Shown: positions 32,401 to 45,000 of the stretch, piece after piece | Layout: every line of letters begins with the position of its first letter | Position numbering within the stretch: position 1 is the stretch's first letter | Assembly: GCF_029227915.1 (NCBI RefSeq) | Contig: NC_079889.1 | Coordinates: 4,032,001-4,092,000 of the forward strand | From: Hydractinia symbiolongicarpus | Lineage: Eukaryota; Cnidaria; Hydrozoa; Anthoathecata; Hydractiniidae | Direction: 5' to 3' | DNA: 60,000 nt | Position numbers and translations under genes: made by a program | The notes under the pieces: generated by a model | Databases searched by the model: none | Told to the model about the DNA's origin: nothing | What the model saw: the letters and a program-made list of their open reading frames with translations, nothing else

Positions 32401-35400
32401 TTTGGACCTATTCCCAAGTTATTTAGCTTTACGAATATAAATGCGATGCAATGGCTTAACAAATTTAATTGAAAATGTTGACATTAATCTAATTTATTGA
32501 TGTTGTGACGTAACGTCAATTGAGATATAGCTTCCTGCTTATTTTTAAGGGAAAAAGTGCACAGGTACAGATCAGGAAAATATTGAAGAAGACATTTTTT
32601 TTCATATTCTTATTAACAATAACAAAGGTCTTTTTGTGGTCTTTTCTTATGTTTATCAAGAAATTGTAAATAACTAAATCATTTGCAAGACATTTTTCCC
32701 AAAGTCTATGTTTCACCGTTTTAACATTTTTTCAGGTTCAAAAATATATAATAACGTCATTTTGACCTGGACCTCTTTTTCAACTGGATGACGTCATCTA
32801 ATTTTACCACAATATATGATATTGGTCACTTTATTACCCTTCCTGTGTTATGCAGTCCCAAAAGAACCTTGTAGCTGTATTTGTTTATATCTTTCCCATT
32901 TAAAGGATCGAAAATTAAGGACACAAAAGTATCAAGTTAAAAGATATAATGACATATTAAAACCGTGTTATCAAGTGAAGTGCTACGTTAGTTCTAACTC
33001 GTAATGAAATTCAACAGGATTGTCCAACATATAAATTTTCTCTTACCTCCGAGTGGAACGCTATAACTAATAGTTGATGGAATATTAACTAAAAAAAGAA
33101 GAGACATGTTACTGAAAAAATTAATTGTATAAACTTCAATATATCTTCAGTTTACAACCAAAAGGTAATGGGATATATTTGATATAATTACTTATGTAAT
33201 ATTATATCTGTTACAGCGAATATGACCAATTGAAAGTTCTGCATATTCGATGTATATGTATAAAGGTAAGGGTTGGAGTACTTAGTATATGTATAATAAT
33301 TGGTAAGTGTGTATAATAACTGAATTTATCACAAACCCCGTAATATGGACAATCAAAAAAAGGTTACTTAGAATATATCAAAAACTCTTTTGTTAGTGTA
33401 ACCTGTTGAATTTTAGTTAATCTTTCTTTATTCGCGTCTTGAAGTTACATTCATCATAGAGTATTATTCAAATACTTTTTAATATCCTATCTATAAATAT
33501 ATTACCTATCATTATAGTGGACCAAATTGGTTTTAGAAAGGTCAGTTTTTAATAGTGCTATCAATAAACGTCTTTTTTAGTTAAAGCTTGTTTACTGCAG
33601 ATACCCCACAAACACGAGTAAGTAGGTCCTTTTCTCTTCTTACGTAGGATCCCGAGCTATCTACACCTGCAAATATACACTACAGTGCATGCAAATTGTG
33701 GCTAAAGGAAAGTAACATATTGACAACATCGAACATGTGTTTTGCTCATTTTACAAAAACAAGCAATACAACAGCACTCCTGTGAGGACAGACTATTGTG
33801 AAATGAAGGGTGGTACATTTCACTTCCAGCATTCAATTTAAAAAGATGCAAAAAGTGATTTTACCTGATTCTGGATTCTTTACAATTTCTGTCAACTGTT
33901 GGTATTTTTTTCCGTCTCCTGTTAGTTGACTCATGTTAGTGGCGGTGATAATGCGATTGCTGGCTAATGAGATGCGAATGAGATCTTCTTCTCTTCCATC
34001 GCCAACGCCAACCACGATAATTGTGTAACTATCAGGAGAAGGTAATGGAAGTTTTTACACGATGGTAAAATAAGGTAAAATGATATCAGTTAAAATGCGA
34101 TACCCTGCCATCGTGATCCGATTTTAAATATTTGAAAATAACTATGGCAGAGCTATTTTGCTATCTTGCTAGCGTTGAGGATCGGTTTGAAGTTTCTGAT
34201 ATTGTTCAAGGTTGAAATATATAATTTCGGAATTTCTATTTCTTCTCAAAAAAAATCTTAATCGTTTTTCAAGGTGTTAGACTTGACATCATCAAGTAGC
34301 TGTGAGTGGGTGTTGTTTTTTACAGTTTTACTAAATTTTTATAATTAGTAATTAGTAATTATGATTAATAACAGCAATTATCTGTTTTGGAGCTACTTGA
34401 TGATGTCATAAATTCGCATAGGTAGCAAAAATTCTTATATCGTGAAAACAACTAAATATTTTTCAAAAAGATGAAAGATTCACAGACAACTTTCTAAGCT
34501 CTTTCATATAAATCAATTCTTTTTAAGTGGGTGGTATGCTTTAAATCCAACTTCGTTCCCAGGGCATTTTGCCTTGTTGATGAAGCTGATAGCGGCTAGT
34601 TGGCCACTACGTTATAACGGCTCAGGGGTCACAAGACCCTGGGGATAAGGTTAGCTTTAAAGCAACAGAGAAATGAGAATAATGACCACCTTGGTTTGAA
34701 TTTTGATATTTTTCTAAAAATAATCGTGATGTGAAATTTTAGCCAAACACGGTCAAACTTACCCAATATCGTGCAAAAATTTGACGTTGTCAACAATTGA
34801 AACTGTATTTCTAGGACCAGAAGTTAGCACAAACACGGCTATTTTTCGTGAATCTTTTCGAACTCCCTCTTTCTTAATGAACACATGACTATGTAGGGAA
34901 TTAGCTGCCTTCACCACATTTTCTTTGTAAAGTGATCTAAAAAACGAAAAACAAAAATACTAGCAATTCCTGTGCTGTAAATACTTCATAAACCACCCGC
35001 GGACTTATTTGCCAGAAATGATTTTTAGGGTGGGGTGATTATAATAAGGGTGGGGGAGGGGGGGAGCTAAATCAGTTGGCAAATTGTGAGACTATTACAA
35101 AACAATAAACTAGTAAAATTACTTAAAAATAATTTGCGATGGTATACGTGTAAAGTAGAAGTTTACATCCAGGGAATGTCAACAACATTCTTTATTAAAC
35201 AATGCGCCTTTCTCACAACAATAACACTCCCCCCCTCAAAAAGAAAGATAGTGTACACAGGTAAGTGAAACACGAGCCAGGCTAGCTCCATTTAGAATTC
35301 AAATCAGGAATTTATCTATTTATATATTTAGCATAATCTTCCCAACTTAACCTTAAAATATGCTAAGCATGCGCCTGATTTATTTTTTAAACTTTATATG

Positions 35401-38400
35401 AAACATCTCCCTTAAAATAATTTAAAAGGGCTATAAAACGGGCCGTCTATTTTCTACGTTGTGACTTTCATAACATAGGAGCTAATAATGAGGGAAAAAT
35501 TCATAACGAATACTAAAAACTAAAATAAAAGATGACGAGTAATTATTCATTAAAAGTTTGTCTGCATTCTTCAATAAAGTGGGTATATTTTCTTGTACGT
35601 TAGTTAATGTTATTAAGAGTGTGCAAGGATGGAGAGTAACATCAAGGACAAGTGTTTGTTTGAGCTGTTGCGCAGCCCCTTAAAGTTAACTCTCATAAAT
35701 ATTACAAGAATTATATTTTTCAGGTGAGTGAGGCCATTAGCGCTCAAAACAACACATTTCACGATAATGATCATGAGAGTAAAGAACAATAGAAGTAACC
35801 AAAAAGCTCTTTCAGTATTCTCACCACGAAAAAATTCTTTTCCGATGCAGTATAATTTTTCCCGATTTCCCGGTGATAAGAAAAACGAAATCTGTTTTCA
35901 TTTTCCTAAAAAATATTTTCGAACTTTCTAATCAGCGCTTTCCTTCTAATAAACGTCCTATCTGAAGAGCACCCCTTAAAAAAATTACGAAGAGGATGGA
36001 GTTTATTGGAAGACAAAGGCTTATTCGTGTATTTGCAGTTGTGCTGAAGTAACGTACGTGTACAACCAGTTGTCATTTCATCACAATAGTACAAACACGA
36101 GTGACGTTAGCAAAACTGGCTGTGTGTTTAAAACAATATAAATTTACTTTAGTTGTTACAACAACGTTTTAAGCAAAGTTAATAATCACTTCAAACATTT
36201 TATAGAACAAAGGGCTAGTATGAGAACGAAAGCTAATTACAATAAGGAAAAAATATAGTAAGATGAAATATAAAATGTAAAATAAAACTTGTTAATCTGA
36301 TATACTTATATAGTCGTTAACCCGTGGAAAAATCCACGGGATCGCCCGTCGCGTTCCCTGGTCCTTTAAATTTACCCATCGCAACAAAGTGGATAAAAAT
36401 ATATCGTATTTGATATTCGTGCGCATTTTAAAAATTTCGTGTTTCCGTTACGGGACGCCGCTTTCGCGGACACACAGACAGACGACGGCTATTATTATAG
36501 AGAAATGCAAAAGTAGCTCGCTTACATAATCTGCACAGTGCACATTACAAATAGCAAATGCAACATAGCACGCGTACATACTGAAATCTGAACCCTCTAA
36601 TGGTCAATTAAAATAAACAATTTTAAGAAAAAAACATAGAACTATACTCTGTGACATCAACACGTAGAAACTAATTCCGATATACCAAAAAACAAGGAAC
36701 CAGGACCCTATGATAGGCCTAGGACCTATAGGAAGAACCGAGACTCATCACCCTTAAGGAGTTTTATATTTACAACACATATCCGATAAATTATACAAAA
36801 TAAATAATTTGACTTTTCTAAACCACTCAGAGTATAGGGATATTTATGATTTAAGAAATGTAGGGCAAGAAAAGACTCCGTTCCTCAGTGTTGACAGAGC
36901 TAGGTGGTAAAATTATCACTCTTCTCGTCAAAACCAATCCAAAAATATAACCAAACCTGTCAATATCGGTTGTCCTTCTCAGTTTACTCAATATATCATC
37001 AATCTTCATCGCCGTATATGCTTTTCTGCATAATCCATGGCACCCCAAATACTGAACGGTGTCGATTGTGGTGCTAACAATATCAAATGCAAGCTGAATA
37101 CAATCACCGTTCTGATATTCCACATTTAGCGCTCCAATAGTCTGTTTGATTTTCTCGAGCGCCTCAACATCGCCTGTCTTGGGGAGCTCAAAAACAACAA
37201 CAACGTCTGACTTGTGGTGACATACTTCTGCTGAGTAGACAGTACCTGAAAAAACAAAAATCAACATTGCTTATTTTTATCGTAAAAATGGCAGTTTTAA
37301 AGGCTAAAATTTGCGACAAGATTTAACAACATACAAATAGCAATTTCTACACGACTGCATCTTAAGATACAGTCGACATTCTCTATTTTGATTTTCCAGG
37401 GAGATAAATTTTTTATTGGATTAGAGAATCGAATTAGGCTGCGTCTCTCTAATTTGAATATTTTAGGCAGCAAAGTAGAAATACAATTATTACGTAAAAC
37501 AGTACGAATATTAAAGGATTCTCTAAAGGATCTTTTAAGATCTCGGAAAATATTCATCAATGCTTGTTTTTTATTTAGCATATTTTTTAAATCAACGGTC
37601 CTATTTACATCTTTTAAATCCGAAATATGCTTCAAAAATTTGGTAAGGGCCTTTTACACTCAAGAAATCGACTTAGAGAAATAATTTCTTCGTATGGATC
37701 TAAAATCTAGATTAAATTAGAGAGATTATCGTATTAGAGAGTATTGAATTATAGAGGTTAATTTATGATAGTTTTTTAAGGTATTTAACGGTGATTTTGA
37801 ATTTGATCGAATTAGAGAGATTATCGAATTACGGAGGTTCGAATTAGAGATAGTCGACTGTACACGCAAATTGATCATTGAAAAACTTAAGGCTGAAATA
37901 CACTATCATTTTTCAATGATCATTTTCTTCGAAAAATAGTATGTATATTTTGAGATGATGAATAGATCGTTTCGTGATGAGTTTTTAAACGTATTCACCA
38001 TTCACCATTTACCAAGCCAAATTATGCTGTGCTTGTTTTGTCTGTTATTTCTTTCCTGACAAAAAATAAGCTGCCATATTGGTTTGAATTATTTTTTTTA
38101 AATTTGTAACAACTAATTCTCGTCTAATAATCGGTTTAAACAAAACAGCTATTTCGTAGTCATGTACGTGTTCTGGGCCCCATCGTTAGAGCAACAAGTT
38201 TAGTAAAAAGTTTCTTTTGTTATGTCGTGGTTGTAAAGAATATCTAAGGCGCTCTAAAGAAAGACGATATAAGCTTTTGAAGAAAATTTTACCACATATA
38301 AAAAGATAGAAAAATTCATTTTGAAGCGAACAGTTAACTCCCGGTAACTCGAACCTCCACTGGACCAGAGCAAACAGTTCGACTTAACGAATGTTCGACT

Positions 38401-40235
38401 TAAGCGAAGCTCTCGTTAATTCAAACTTACGAACTGGAACATTCGAGAAAACGAATGTTCCAGTTATCCGGGGTTCATGTTAACAAGTAGTTTTTATATG
38501 GATGTATTGAGAAATGTCCAATGGACAGTAGAAAACAGTTCAAGCTAACAAAAGTTGGAGTTAACCGGTGTTCGAGTTGCCGGGAGTCTTCTTTAATCCT
38601 TCCTGGTTATCATCACATTTTTAGGCAGCATAATAATCAAACTCGACGGGGGACATTGTTAAATTCTGTACTTCTATACAGATAGAATTAATAGTCCGCA
38701 TAATGCATCAATATAGCTCAGCATATTGTAATGTTAACTTAAACTCTATTCGTGCTGAGGTGGTTGGCTCAACCCCTTCCTCTTGTTTAACTTTTTATTC
38801 ATAACCTCTTAGGCGCTTATGTTAACATCTTTAGATTTTGTTCAACTAATGTTTTTAAACATAAAATTTTGTCTGGGGACTTCTAAGGCTGTTAAAAAAT
38901 ATATATGAACTATTGAACTAAAAATGATGTTGGTTTTGTGTCTTGTATTTTTATTGTGTCTTGTATTGTTGTCCTTTCATGTTGACAACATCACACCGGG
39001 GAAGTTTGAATGAATATAAAAGTGACAAAGTAAAATGACGCAACTCCTACTAATCTTTGACACAAATCTAAAACAGAACAAAAAAAACACGATTTTGAAG
39101 TTGTATTATAAAATATGATTATTCGATTGAACGTAAAAACATAATTTAATACGTTTATAACACATTCCTCAGTCTCTGTTTTTGTTCTGGATTAAAATTA
39201 TCAGATTTCCTAAAGCAATAGATGAGTTGCCAATGTTTACAAAAGTTAATAAGTTTGCGTGTTTTTTTACACATGCGCAGCATTTCTGCAGGCAGAAAAT
39301 ATAAACAACAGACCACAATAATCAAAGAAATCCATCCGAAAAAGTAATATTCGCTCCAAATTTTTTAAGAAGAATGGGAAGAATATAGTTAAAATTTAAT
39401 TGCAGTTCTTGGATCTTATGCTACCCCAAGAAATCCCTAATCTACATTAATAACCATTTTACCCTGTTTGAATCCTGCTTTTTTACGTACACAAAAGTGC
39501 GCGCATGCTCATTGTTCTCAAAATGAAATCAAAATAATAACGTCAGGCGGAAAGTGGTCTATTAAAGTATTAGGAAATAGTTTGTTTTACAACAAGGAAG
39601 GTGTGAAGTTTCACAAGGAGTGCTCCACCTTAAGATTTAGTGACTTAAAATCTCTTTTAACTTTTTTAACAGCTTTTATTTTTAAATATTTTAGCTTTTG
39701 TTTTTGTTTCTTAAGAAAAAATTAAGACTGTGTAGCCTTAAAATTGAAATACTGTATTCCTGGCGTATTAGTATTCTATATTTTTGTATTTATTTGTTTA
39801 TTCTTGGAGGTCTCCAAGGTTTAGTTATATAGGTTATGTAACCATTTTTTCATTTTAGTTATAATTTTATTTTAATTTTATGAAAGACGAAGGTATAACA
39901 GAAGAAATTAAGTCAAATCAATAATTTCGGACAGATAAGAAAAATCGCCTTCACGATTAATTTTTGACTAGTAAGTTTGAAAACTAGTCGACATAACTAA
40001 AAAAAGTTTTATATTCGATTCAAAAAAACCAGAAAACGAATATTTTATTTTAAAACCTCACTGGATATTTATTAATATTTATCTCAATTCATATTCATCT
40101 CAATACTCAATTAAGTAAGAAATTCAACAAAAAAGAATTTACTAGAAAAAACATTAAAAAAGTACACCGCTACTTACCAACGAAAAGTAACACAGAAAAC
40201 AGAGCATATACTCCAGTATTTGATCCAGCCATCAT
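26450..40235 (-). CDS. secreted VWA-VWA-mucin-like-FAS1-FAS1 protein, 14 exons (926 aa)
   Basis: Exons (minus): 40235-40178, 37245-36957, 34936-34763, 34028-33865, 33088-33047, 31553-31412, 31143-30935, 30613-30323, 29936-29721, 29611-29544, 29210-29055, 28481-28394, 27539-27247, 27040-26450. All junctions are GT-AG and every phase is compatible, giving 2,781 nt. Residues 1-27 are a signal peptide (ALFSVLLFVGTVYSA). VWA1 (about 30-225) has a degenerate metal site (FELPKTGD instead of DxSxS). VWA2 (about 257-440) keeps DSSES, the Thr of YRTRIDLAFD and FLITDGN, so its MIDAS is intact. Residues about 459-510 are Ser/Thr-rich and probably O-glycosylated, followed by a Cys cluster (YCKECC). A furin-like RRHKR site lies near residue 622, just before two FAS1 domains (about 633-755 and 765-900). 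FAS1 and VWA both mediate extracellular adhesion, so an extracellular-matrix or mucus role is likely. No transmembrane segment or GPI signal is evident. Introns contain several short transposons. Confidence 0.9.
27961..28355. mobile_element. hAT-like MITE in intron 12, 395 bp
   Basis: The left end GGACTATTTATATGAGCCCGG is inversely matched at the right end (rc GGGCTGTTATATGGAGGCGGG), and both ends are flanked by TTTAG (27,956-27,960 and 28,356-28,360). Internal G+C-rich words (GAGATCTCG, GGGCTGGCTCGG) recur on both strands. No coding capacity. Superfamily is uncertain because the visible direct repeat is 5 bp, whereas hAT elements make 8 bp. Confidence 0.6.
31171..31349 (-). mobile_element. 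two adjoining short Helitron-like copies in intron 6
   Basis: The family words CCCGTGGAAAAATCCACGGG-TCGCCCGTCC and CAGACAGACG...TATTATA occur twice in succession, meeting at GACTAGTC around 31,241-31,247. Both are decayed. The first copy ends only about 25 bp from the acceptor of exon 7 of the VWA/FAS1 gene, so it supplies part of that acceptor's upstream intron sequence. Confidence 0.5.
34549..34652. mobile_element. short MITE-like element in intron 3
   Basis: AACTTCGTTCCCAGGG at the left faces CCCTGGGGATAAGGTT at the right, giving about 16-bp imperfect terminal repeats around 70 bp. There is no coding content. CCCTGGGAACGAGGTT-type ends are frequent in invertebrate hAT MITEs; the copy is too degraded for certainty. 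Confidence 0.4.
36312..36503 (-). mobile_element. short non-autonomous Helitron-like element in intron 2
   Basis: Read on the minus strand it begins TCTCTATAATAATAGCC and ends with a CCCGTGG...CCACGGG stem-loop about 8 nt before CTA. This is the same terminal layout as the copies at 51,315-51,465 and 51,754-51,869. Its internal sequence (CGCAACAAAGTGGATAAAAA on the plus strand) is shared with copies near 46,030 and 53,960. Confidence 0.55.
37370..37860. mobile_element. pogo/Tigger-type MITE in intron 1, 491 bp
   Basis: Ends CAGTCGAC(A/T)...TCTCTA are inverted and flanked by TA on both sides (37,368-37,369 and 37,861-37,862), the Tc1/mariner-pogo signature. Internal copies of AGAGAGATTATCGAATTA cluster near the right end. 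Small frames inside have no transposase motifs. Confidence 0.75.
38337..38587. mobile_element. second pogo-like MITE in intron 1, 251 bp
   Basis: Inverted ends are ACTCCCGG(T/C)AACTCGAAC. An internal hairpin GAACTGGAACATTCG...CGAATGTTCCAGTT lies at about 38,430-38,470, and GTTCGACTTAA words are repeated. The ends resemble Tigger-like termini; a clear TA duplication is not visible. Confidence 0.65.
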
Positions 40236-42050
40236 GTGCAATGAAATGCTTGACAATGTTCAAACGCAATTTAGGTGTCCTTTTCATGTGTTTTATTGAC
40301 AGAGATGTTGTTGACTGACTCCTGTTCTAAGGTTTTCAGCAGACATGCTAAACAGTCACTTTCTTTTAATGTTTCGCGATGCCAGTGGAGAAAAAAGGAA
40401 GGGAAAATGAAAGAAACAGCTTAAACTGTTTTCTAATAACTTTCAGAGCGCAATGAAGACGTAGAATTAGGTTGAAATTTTCTTCAATACCTAAATTGTT
40501 TATCAGTTTTTTTTAGGAACTGTGATGGAGGGTGTGCATTATTTGTTTTCTGTCGCCCTCCCTTCTTTTTTTGCTTATAAAACAACTGTGTTATTACTAA
40601 AGGTAGTTGAATTTTGTTGATGTTGAATTAGGTTTACAAGTGGCAAAAAAGAATACTTATTTTCATTTGAAAGGACAACAATAAAAAATCTTCTAAAATA
40701 ACATCTTTAAAAAGAATATTTACTGCTCGACTCACCCTGTTTTTAGTCAATATTTTGGCACATTTGTCATACAGATAACGCATTCATTCAAGAAATTCTC
40801 CGTGTTCCCAGACACGTGCGCATGACATAACACACTTTTTCGATTCTGCGTGAACGTTTCGACTGAAATTGACCAATATAAAGTGGACGTTTGTCATTTT
40901 ATTTATTTATTTATTTACTTCATTTCTAAAACTTTTATGCATCAACTTAAGCTCATTCTAAATATTAGATATTTCCCTTTTTTCAGTCAAATATACAACC
41001 TTGTTCTCAGTGTGTTTTTCCTTTTTTACATCCTAATGAAGTTTTCTTTAGCAGGTCAGAGGTTTCAAAGTTTTGCGTTCAGAACATTATAGGCTTTACA
41101 TCTGCGAACATTACAAAGATTAATTAACGGATTTCACGGCGCTAATATAATACGTTTTGTATGTCTATGTGCATTTTCATAGCAATGAGTTACTAAGTAC
41201 ACCCTTCTCCACTACCACACATATCGTATTTTGAATATAACAATATGCACACCTTGATTTTTGTACCACACTTCCTCACAACCTAATTTAATACCACATT
41301 CTGTTTGTCACACCTCGTATACCGCACTCCATTTACCATAATCCGTATGACACACTCCGTATACAAAACTCCGTATACCACAATTCGTACAACCCATTTT
41401 AATACCATAATCCGTATGTCACACTTTGGTATTACACACTTGGTAATGACCTCCGTCCCGCGGGATTTTTGCTTTTTTGATAAGAGAGATGCAAAAAATA
41501 CCCTGGTATCGTTAACCTGAATTTCAATAATGATTATTACTTTTTTCCTTAATCAGAACTTTTGCAGGTCAAAATAAAAATGGCGCATGGAGTCGTGGTT
41601 GATTAAATTTATGAAAAAAGAACTTTATAAAGCAAGCCAGATTTACGGAAAAAAAGAAAACAAAAGAAAACAACAGCTTCTATGTAAATCATCTTTGTTA
41701 AAGTCATACGAATGTTTTTTAAACATTTCTCTTGGTGACAGTCAACTGTTCACAACGTATTTCGTCTTCGATGATAAGAGCTGATGCATTAAATATATCA
41801 GCAGCATCAGTATTTATAATTGCATTTTATTCAGGAATTATACCTTACTGACACTTTGCTCATCACGAAAAAACTAGAAATATTTTAGAAATAAAATTAA
41901 AATGTAAGAATGACTCGCTACTCTTTTCCCAAAGAAATTTTACCAAAAAAAAAAATATTAATGGCAAAGCGTTTTAAGTATAACCCCTTCCCCCCACCCC
42001 CCACCCTAACCCTAACTGTGTAGAGAATTATAGTGAAAACAACGTTTCTA
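40236..42050. other. intergenic between the VWA/FAS1 and calcium-sensor genes
   Basis: The 5' side of the VWA/FAS1 gene must carry its promoter here. I see no gene. Frames at 40,850-41,092 and 41,587-41,784 are short and featureless. A degenerate minisatellite occupies about 41,275-41,445. A short CCCTAACCCTAAC at 42,003-42,015 is telomere-like but only two units long. Confidence 0.5.
41275..41445 (+). repeat. degenerate minisatellite, about 12-25 bp units
   Basis: The words TCCGTATACCACACT, TCCGTATGACACACT and TAATACCATAATCCGTATG recur with variable spacing. The small plus-strand frame across it (MSHLVYRTPFTIIRMTHS-like) reflects the repeat, not a gene. Confidence 0.6.
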
Positions 42051-45000
42051 TTACTGTATATAGTCGGTTAATAATCTCATAAACATTGGATTTGATTTTG
42101 AACCTCTTATAAATTCATCCACTGTTAAGGTACCATCTTGATTATTATCGTAAAAATGAAATATCTGCTCTATTTTGTCGCTGTTTAAGTTCTTATCTTT
42201 AGCGTTGACTAAGGCTTGTACACTATTTACGATGTTTCCAACCTCTGCAATCGACACACGCCCATCCCCGTTGACGTCATACATATTAAAGGCCCAATGC
42301 AATTTCTCCTCGATGCTTCCGCGAGTGGTGAGGGATAGCGAGCAAATGAACTCTCGAAAATCTATAACAAAATAAACAATTAAAAGCTGTTAACTCGTCG
42401 AAATTGACGTTGAAATTTCAACGGCGATTTAGGTATTGTAAACAGTTTATGCGTTCTGTATCATAAAATGATTTCAGCAGCCATATTTTGCACAAGCATA
42501 CAAAATACGGAACTAGGCTGGACACCTAACCATGCATGTCGCGATTCGACTTTCATACATACTTTATGAAGTTATAGCACACACTCTACATCCATATTGC
42601 AGACAAAGTACATCTATTAGTAAAGTAAACTTGTTGTCTCCTAATGTACATATGCAATACTTTGCTAGCCATTTTGAGTAAATAAATAAACTTATGTTTT
42701 ACTGCAAGGACCGGAATTCGTACTGAGTCATAAGGTCATAAGGGACCAATGTTTAATTTGTGCTGACAAGACAACATCAAAATACTGCCTTTTCTTTACC
42801 TAATTTCTCTTTCAGGCCACGAATTGTCCTAAAAAGAAAGCTGCTTTATTTTTGACAAATAGCCAAATAATTCAGCTTCAAATTCATCTTCTTACAATTA
42901 AAATGTACCGAGCTTAGTTAATCTTAGTTATTTAAACAGCTAAGGACATTGTCAACAGGGTTTTCATAATCTTGTGCGCTGCAACTATCAATTTTGGTAT
43001 TATAAAACTCTATAATGCACAATGTGATAGGATTAAACTAGTAACAGTAAATTGGTGCAAAAAATGTTGTTGTTTTTACTTCTGACAGTTTCAGTTGACT
43101 TACATTGTTTCAAAACTCAAAAGCATTCAAATTCTGATAAAAATACGGATTTAAGAACATTAATCAATTCTAACACTATGGTGTGAACGCTTTAAGGGTT
43201 GTTTATGAGCAAATTTGTGAAAAGATATGATGATTATGCTAATTTTCGTGCGGTTTCTTTACCGTTTTAATTTACTGATTTTATTGTAATAACAATTCTA
43301 TTATAATTAATAAAAATATTTCCGTCAACAAGAATTTGTTTTCTTTTTTTTATCACGCTAAATCAATTCTAAGTAAGTATTCCCTATAGACAGAAAAAAT
43401 CTGTTTAAAAGACAATTATTTACAAAATCAGTGGAAAATGGATTTTTTTGACGTAGTAATTAAAAGACTCAGGGGAGAGAAGAGTTTTAACATAAATAGA
43501 GAACACTAGGGTAAAATAATAAAAAATTTAGAAAAAGGTTGTAATATGAATTAGTCACAACTCGAAAACTCATTTATTTAGTGATCAGTTTAAAAGGGTT
43601 ATTAATTAAAACTATTGTAAACGCAGGCCTCAAACTTTTTTTATCCAGGAACGAGTTAATAGCATACATCTTTTAACTCCTAAAGCACTATTTCAGCAAA
43701 ATGGGGGCGAATACATGGACCACCTTTACTTCTGACGTTTAGTTGACATAAAAAGTGTTCGTTCAAGAAAGTGAATGAATTGAGTTGTCCTAAGGGCGCC
43801 TAATATAACCCCTGTAAATTTTGTCCTTAACAATCAATAGAAGCTGATTGTTTGTTGAATGAAAAAAGGTCTGTTCTCAGACGAAGCCAAACTTTATGGG
43901 TTAAGGCATCATTTGACACCTATGCAGAAACTTGTGCATAGTGGAGACTTATTGATTCAGTTGATCTTTCTATGTTTAGCAAGAGTAGTGCATCTGTTGC
44001 GAAGGAATGCAATGAAATTCTTTCGTAGAAGTTTTTAATATTTAGGTTGTTATGTAATTTTGTCTTCGTTCGTATGTCCACGTGAAATAAATTATTTTAC
44101 GTTCTTCTGTATCATTTATAGAATATTAAAGAAAATATTTACCCTAATATTTGAGAATGGCATTTTTGTTGTTTTCGAGTGTATAACAATGGAAACTGAT
44201 AATAAAAATAGATATTAGATTAAAAGTTTATTTGATTCTAACTTATATTAATTTTGTTACTAATAATAATTTACAAATTAAGTATTTGAATTATTTATAG
44301 ATAAACTTGTTTAAAATTCCTAATAATCTTTTTCTCTTTAAAACCTGTAAGCTCCCATATTTATGGTAGAAAGTGAGTCATGAGCTGAAAGTAGACTTTC
44401 TATGCCAAAAGGATATTTTGATTTTGGCATTCACATTTATGACGCTGTTGGCCAGCGCTAGACTAAACACGGATGTATTCTTTTTTATAAAAACGCTGCC
44501 ATTTCTACTGAGTCTTCAAAAGTAATAATCTCTGAGAGTAAATATATTCCCGAAACATTAGAATAAAAAATTTTTTTAGTCTGACGTGACGCTTCTTGTC
44601 ATTGTGACTCGGTTAACAAGTAGTCAAAATCAATCAGACAAAAAATTACATCTTTTTTATGCTATCAAGTAATTTACATATATAAAATGTTTACAACCGT
44701 TTTTTCTTATCTCAAAATTTATAATCTACCATTTTAATTAATTTTCGGGTACGGAAATATACGATGATCTTGCGGTAAGACGATGTCCCTTTCGTCACTA
44801 TTCAGAGGGGGAGCGGGAGCGGGGTGGCCTAGCATTGTTTCTCATCCTGCTATACGGAGCCCCTAGAAGGCTGGATCTGTAAAGGAAGTTTAACTTCCTT
44901 AGAACTCAGTACAATGTAAGAAATTATGGATAGTTAAATTAGTTGCCTTAACCTCCTTGGCTAAAGTAAAACGGACAATTAACCAAAAATGTCATGCATA

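Noticed and set aside
37388-37684. 98-codon frame inside the pogo-like MITE
   Set aside because: No HTH or DDE motif; the element is non-autonomous.
39468-39725. Small frame with CAHAHCS and FHKEC words suggesting a zinc finger
   Set aside because: Cys/His spacing fits no known finger and the end is low complexity.
42003-42015. Interstitial telomere repeat
   Set aside because: Only two CCCTAA units, adjacent to a C-rich simple stretch.
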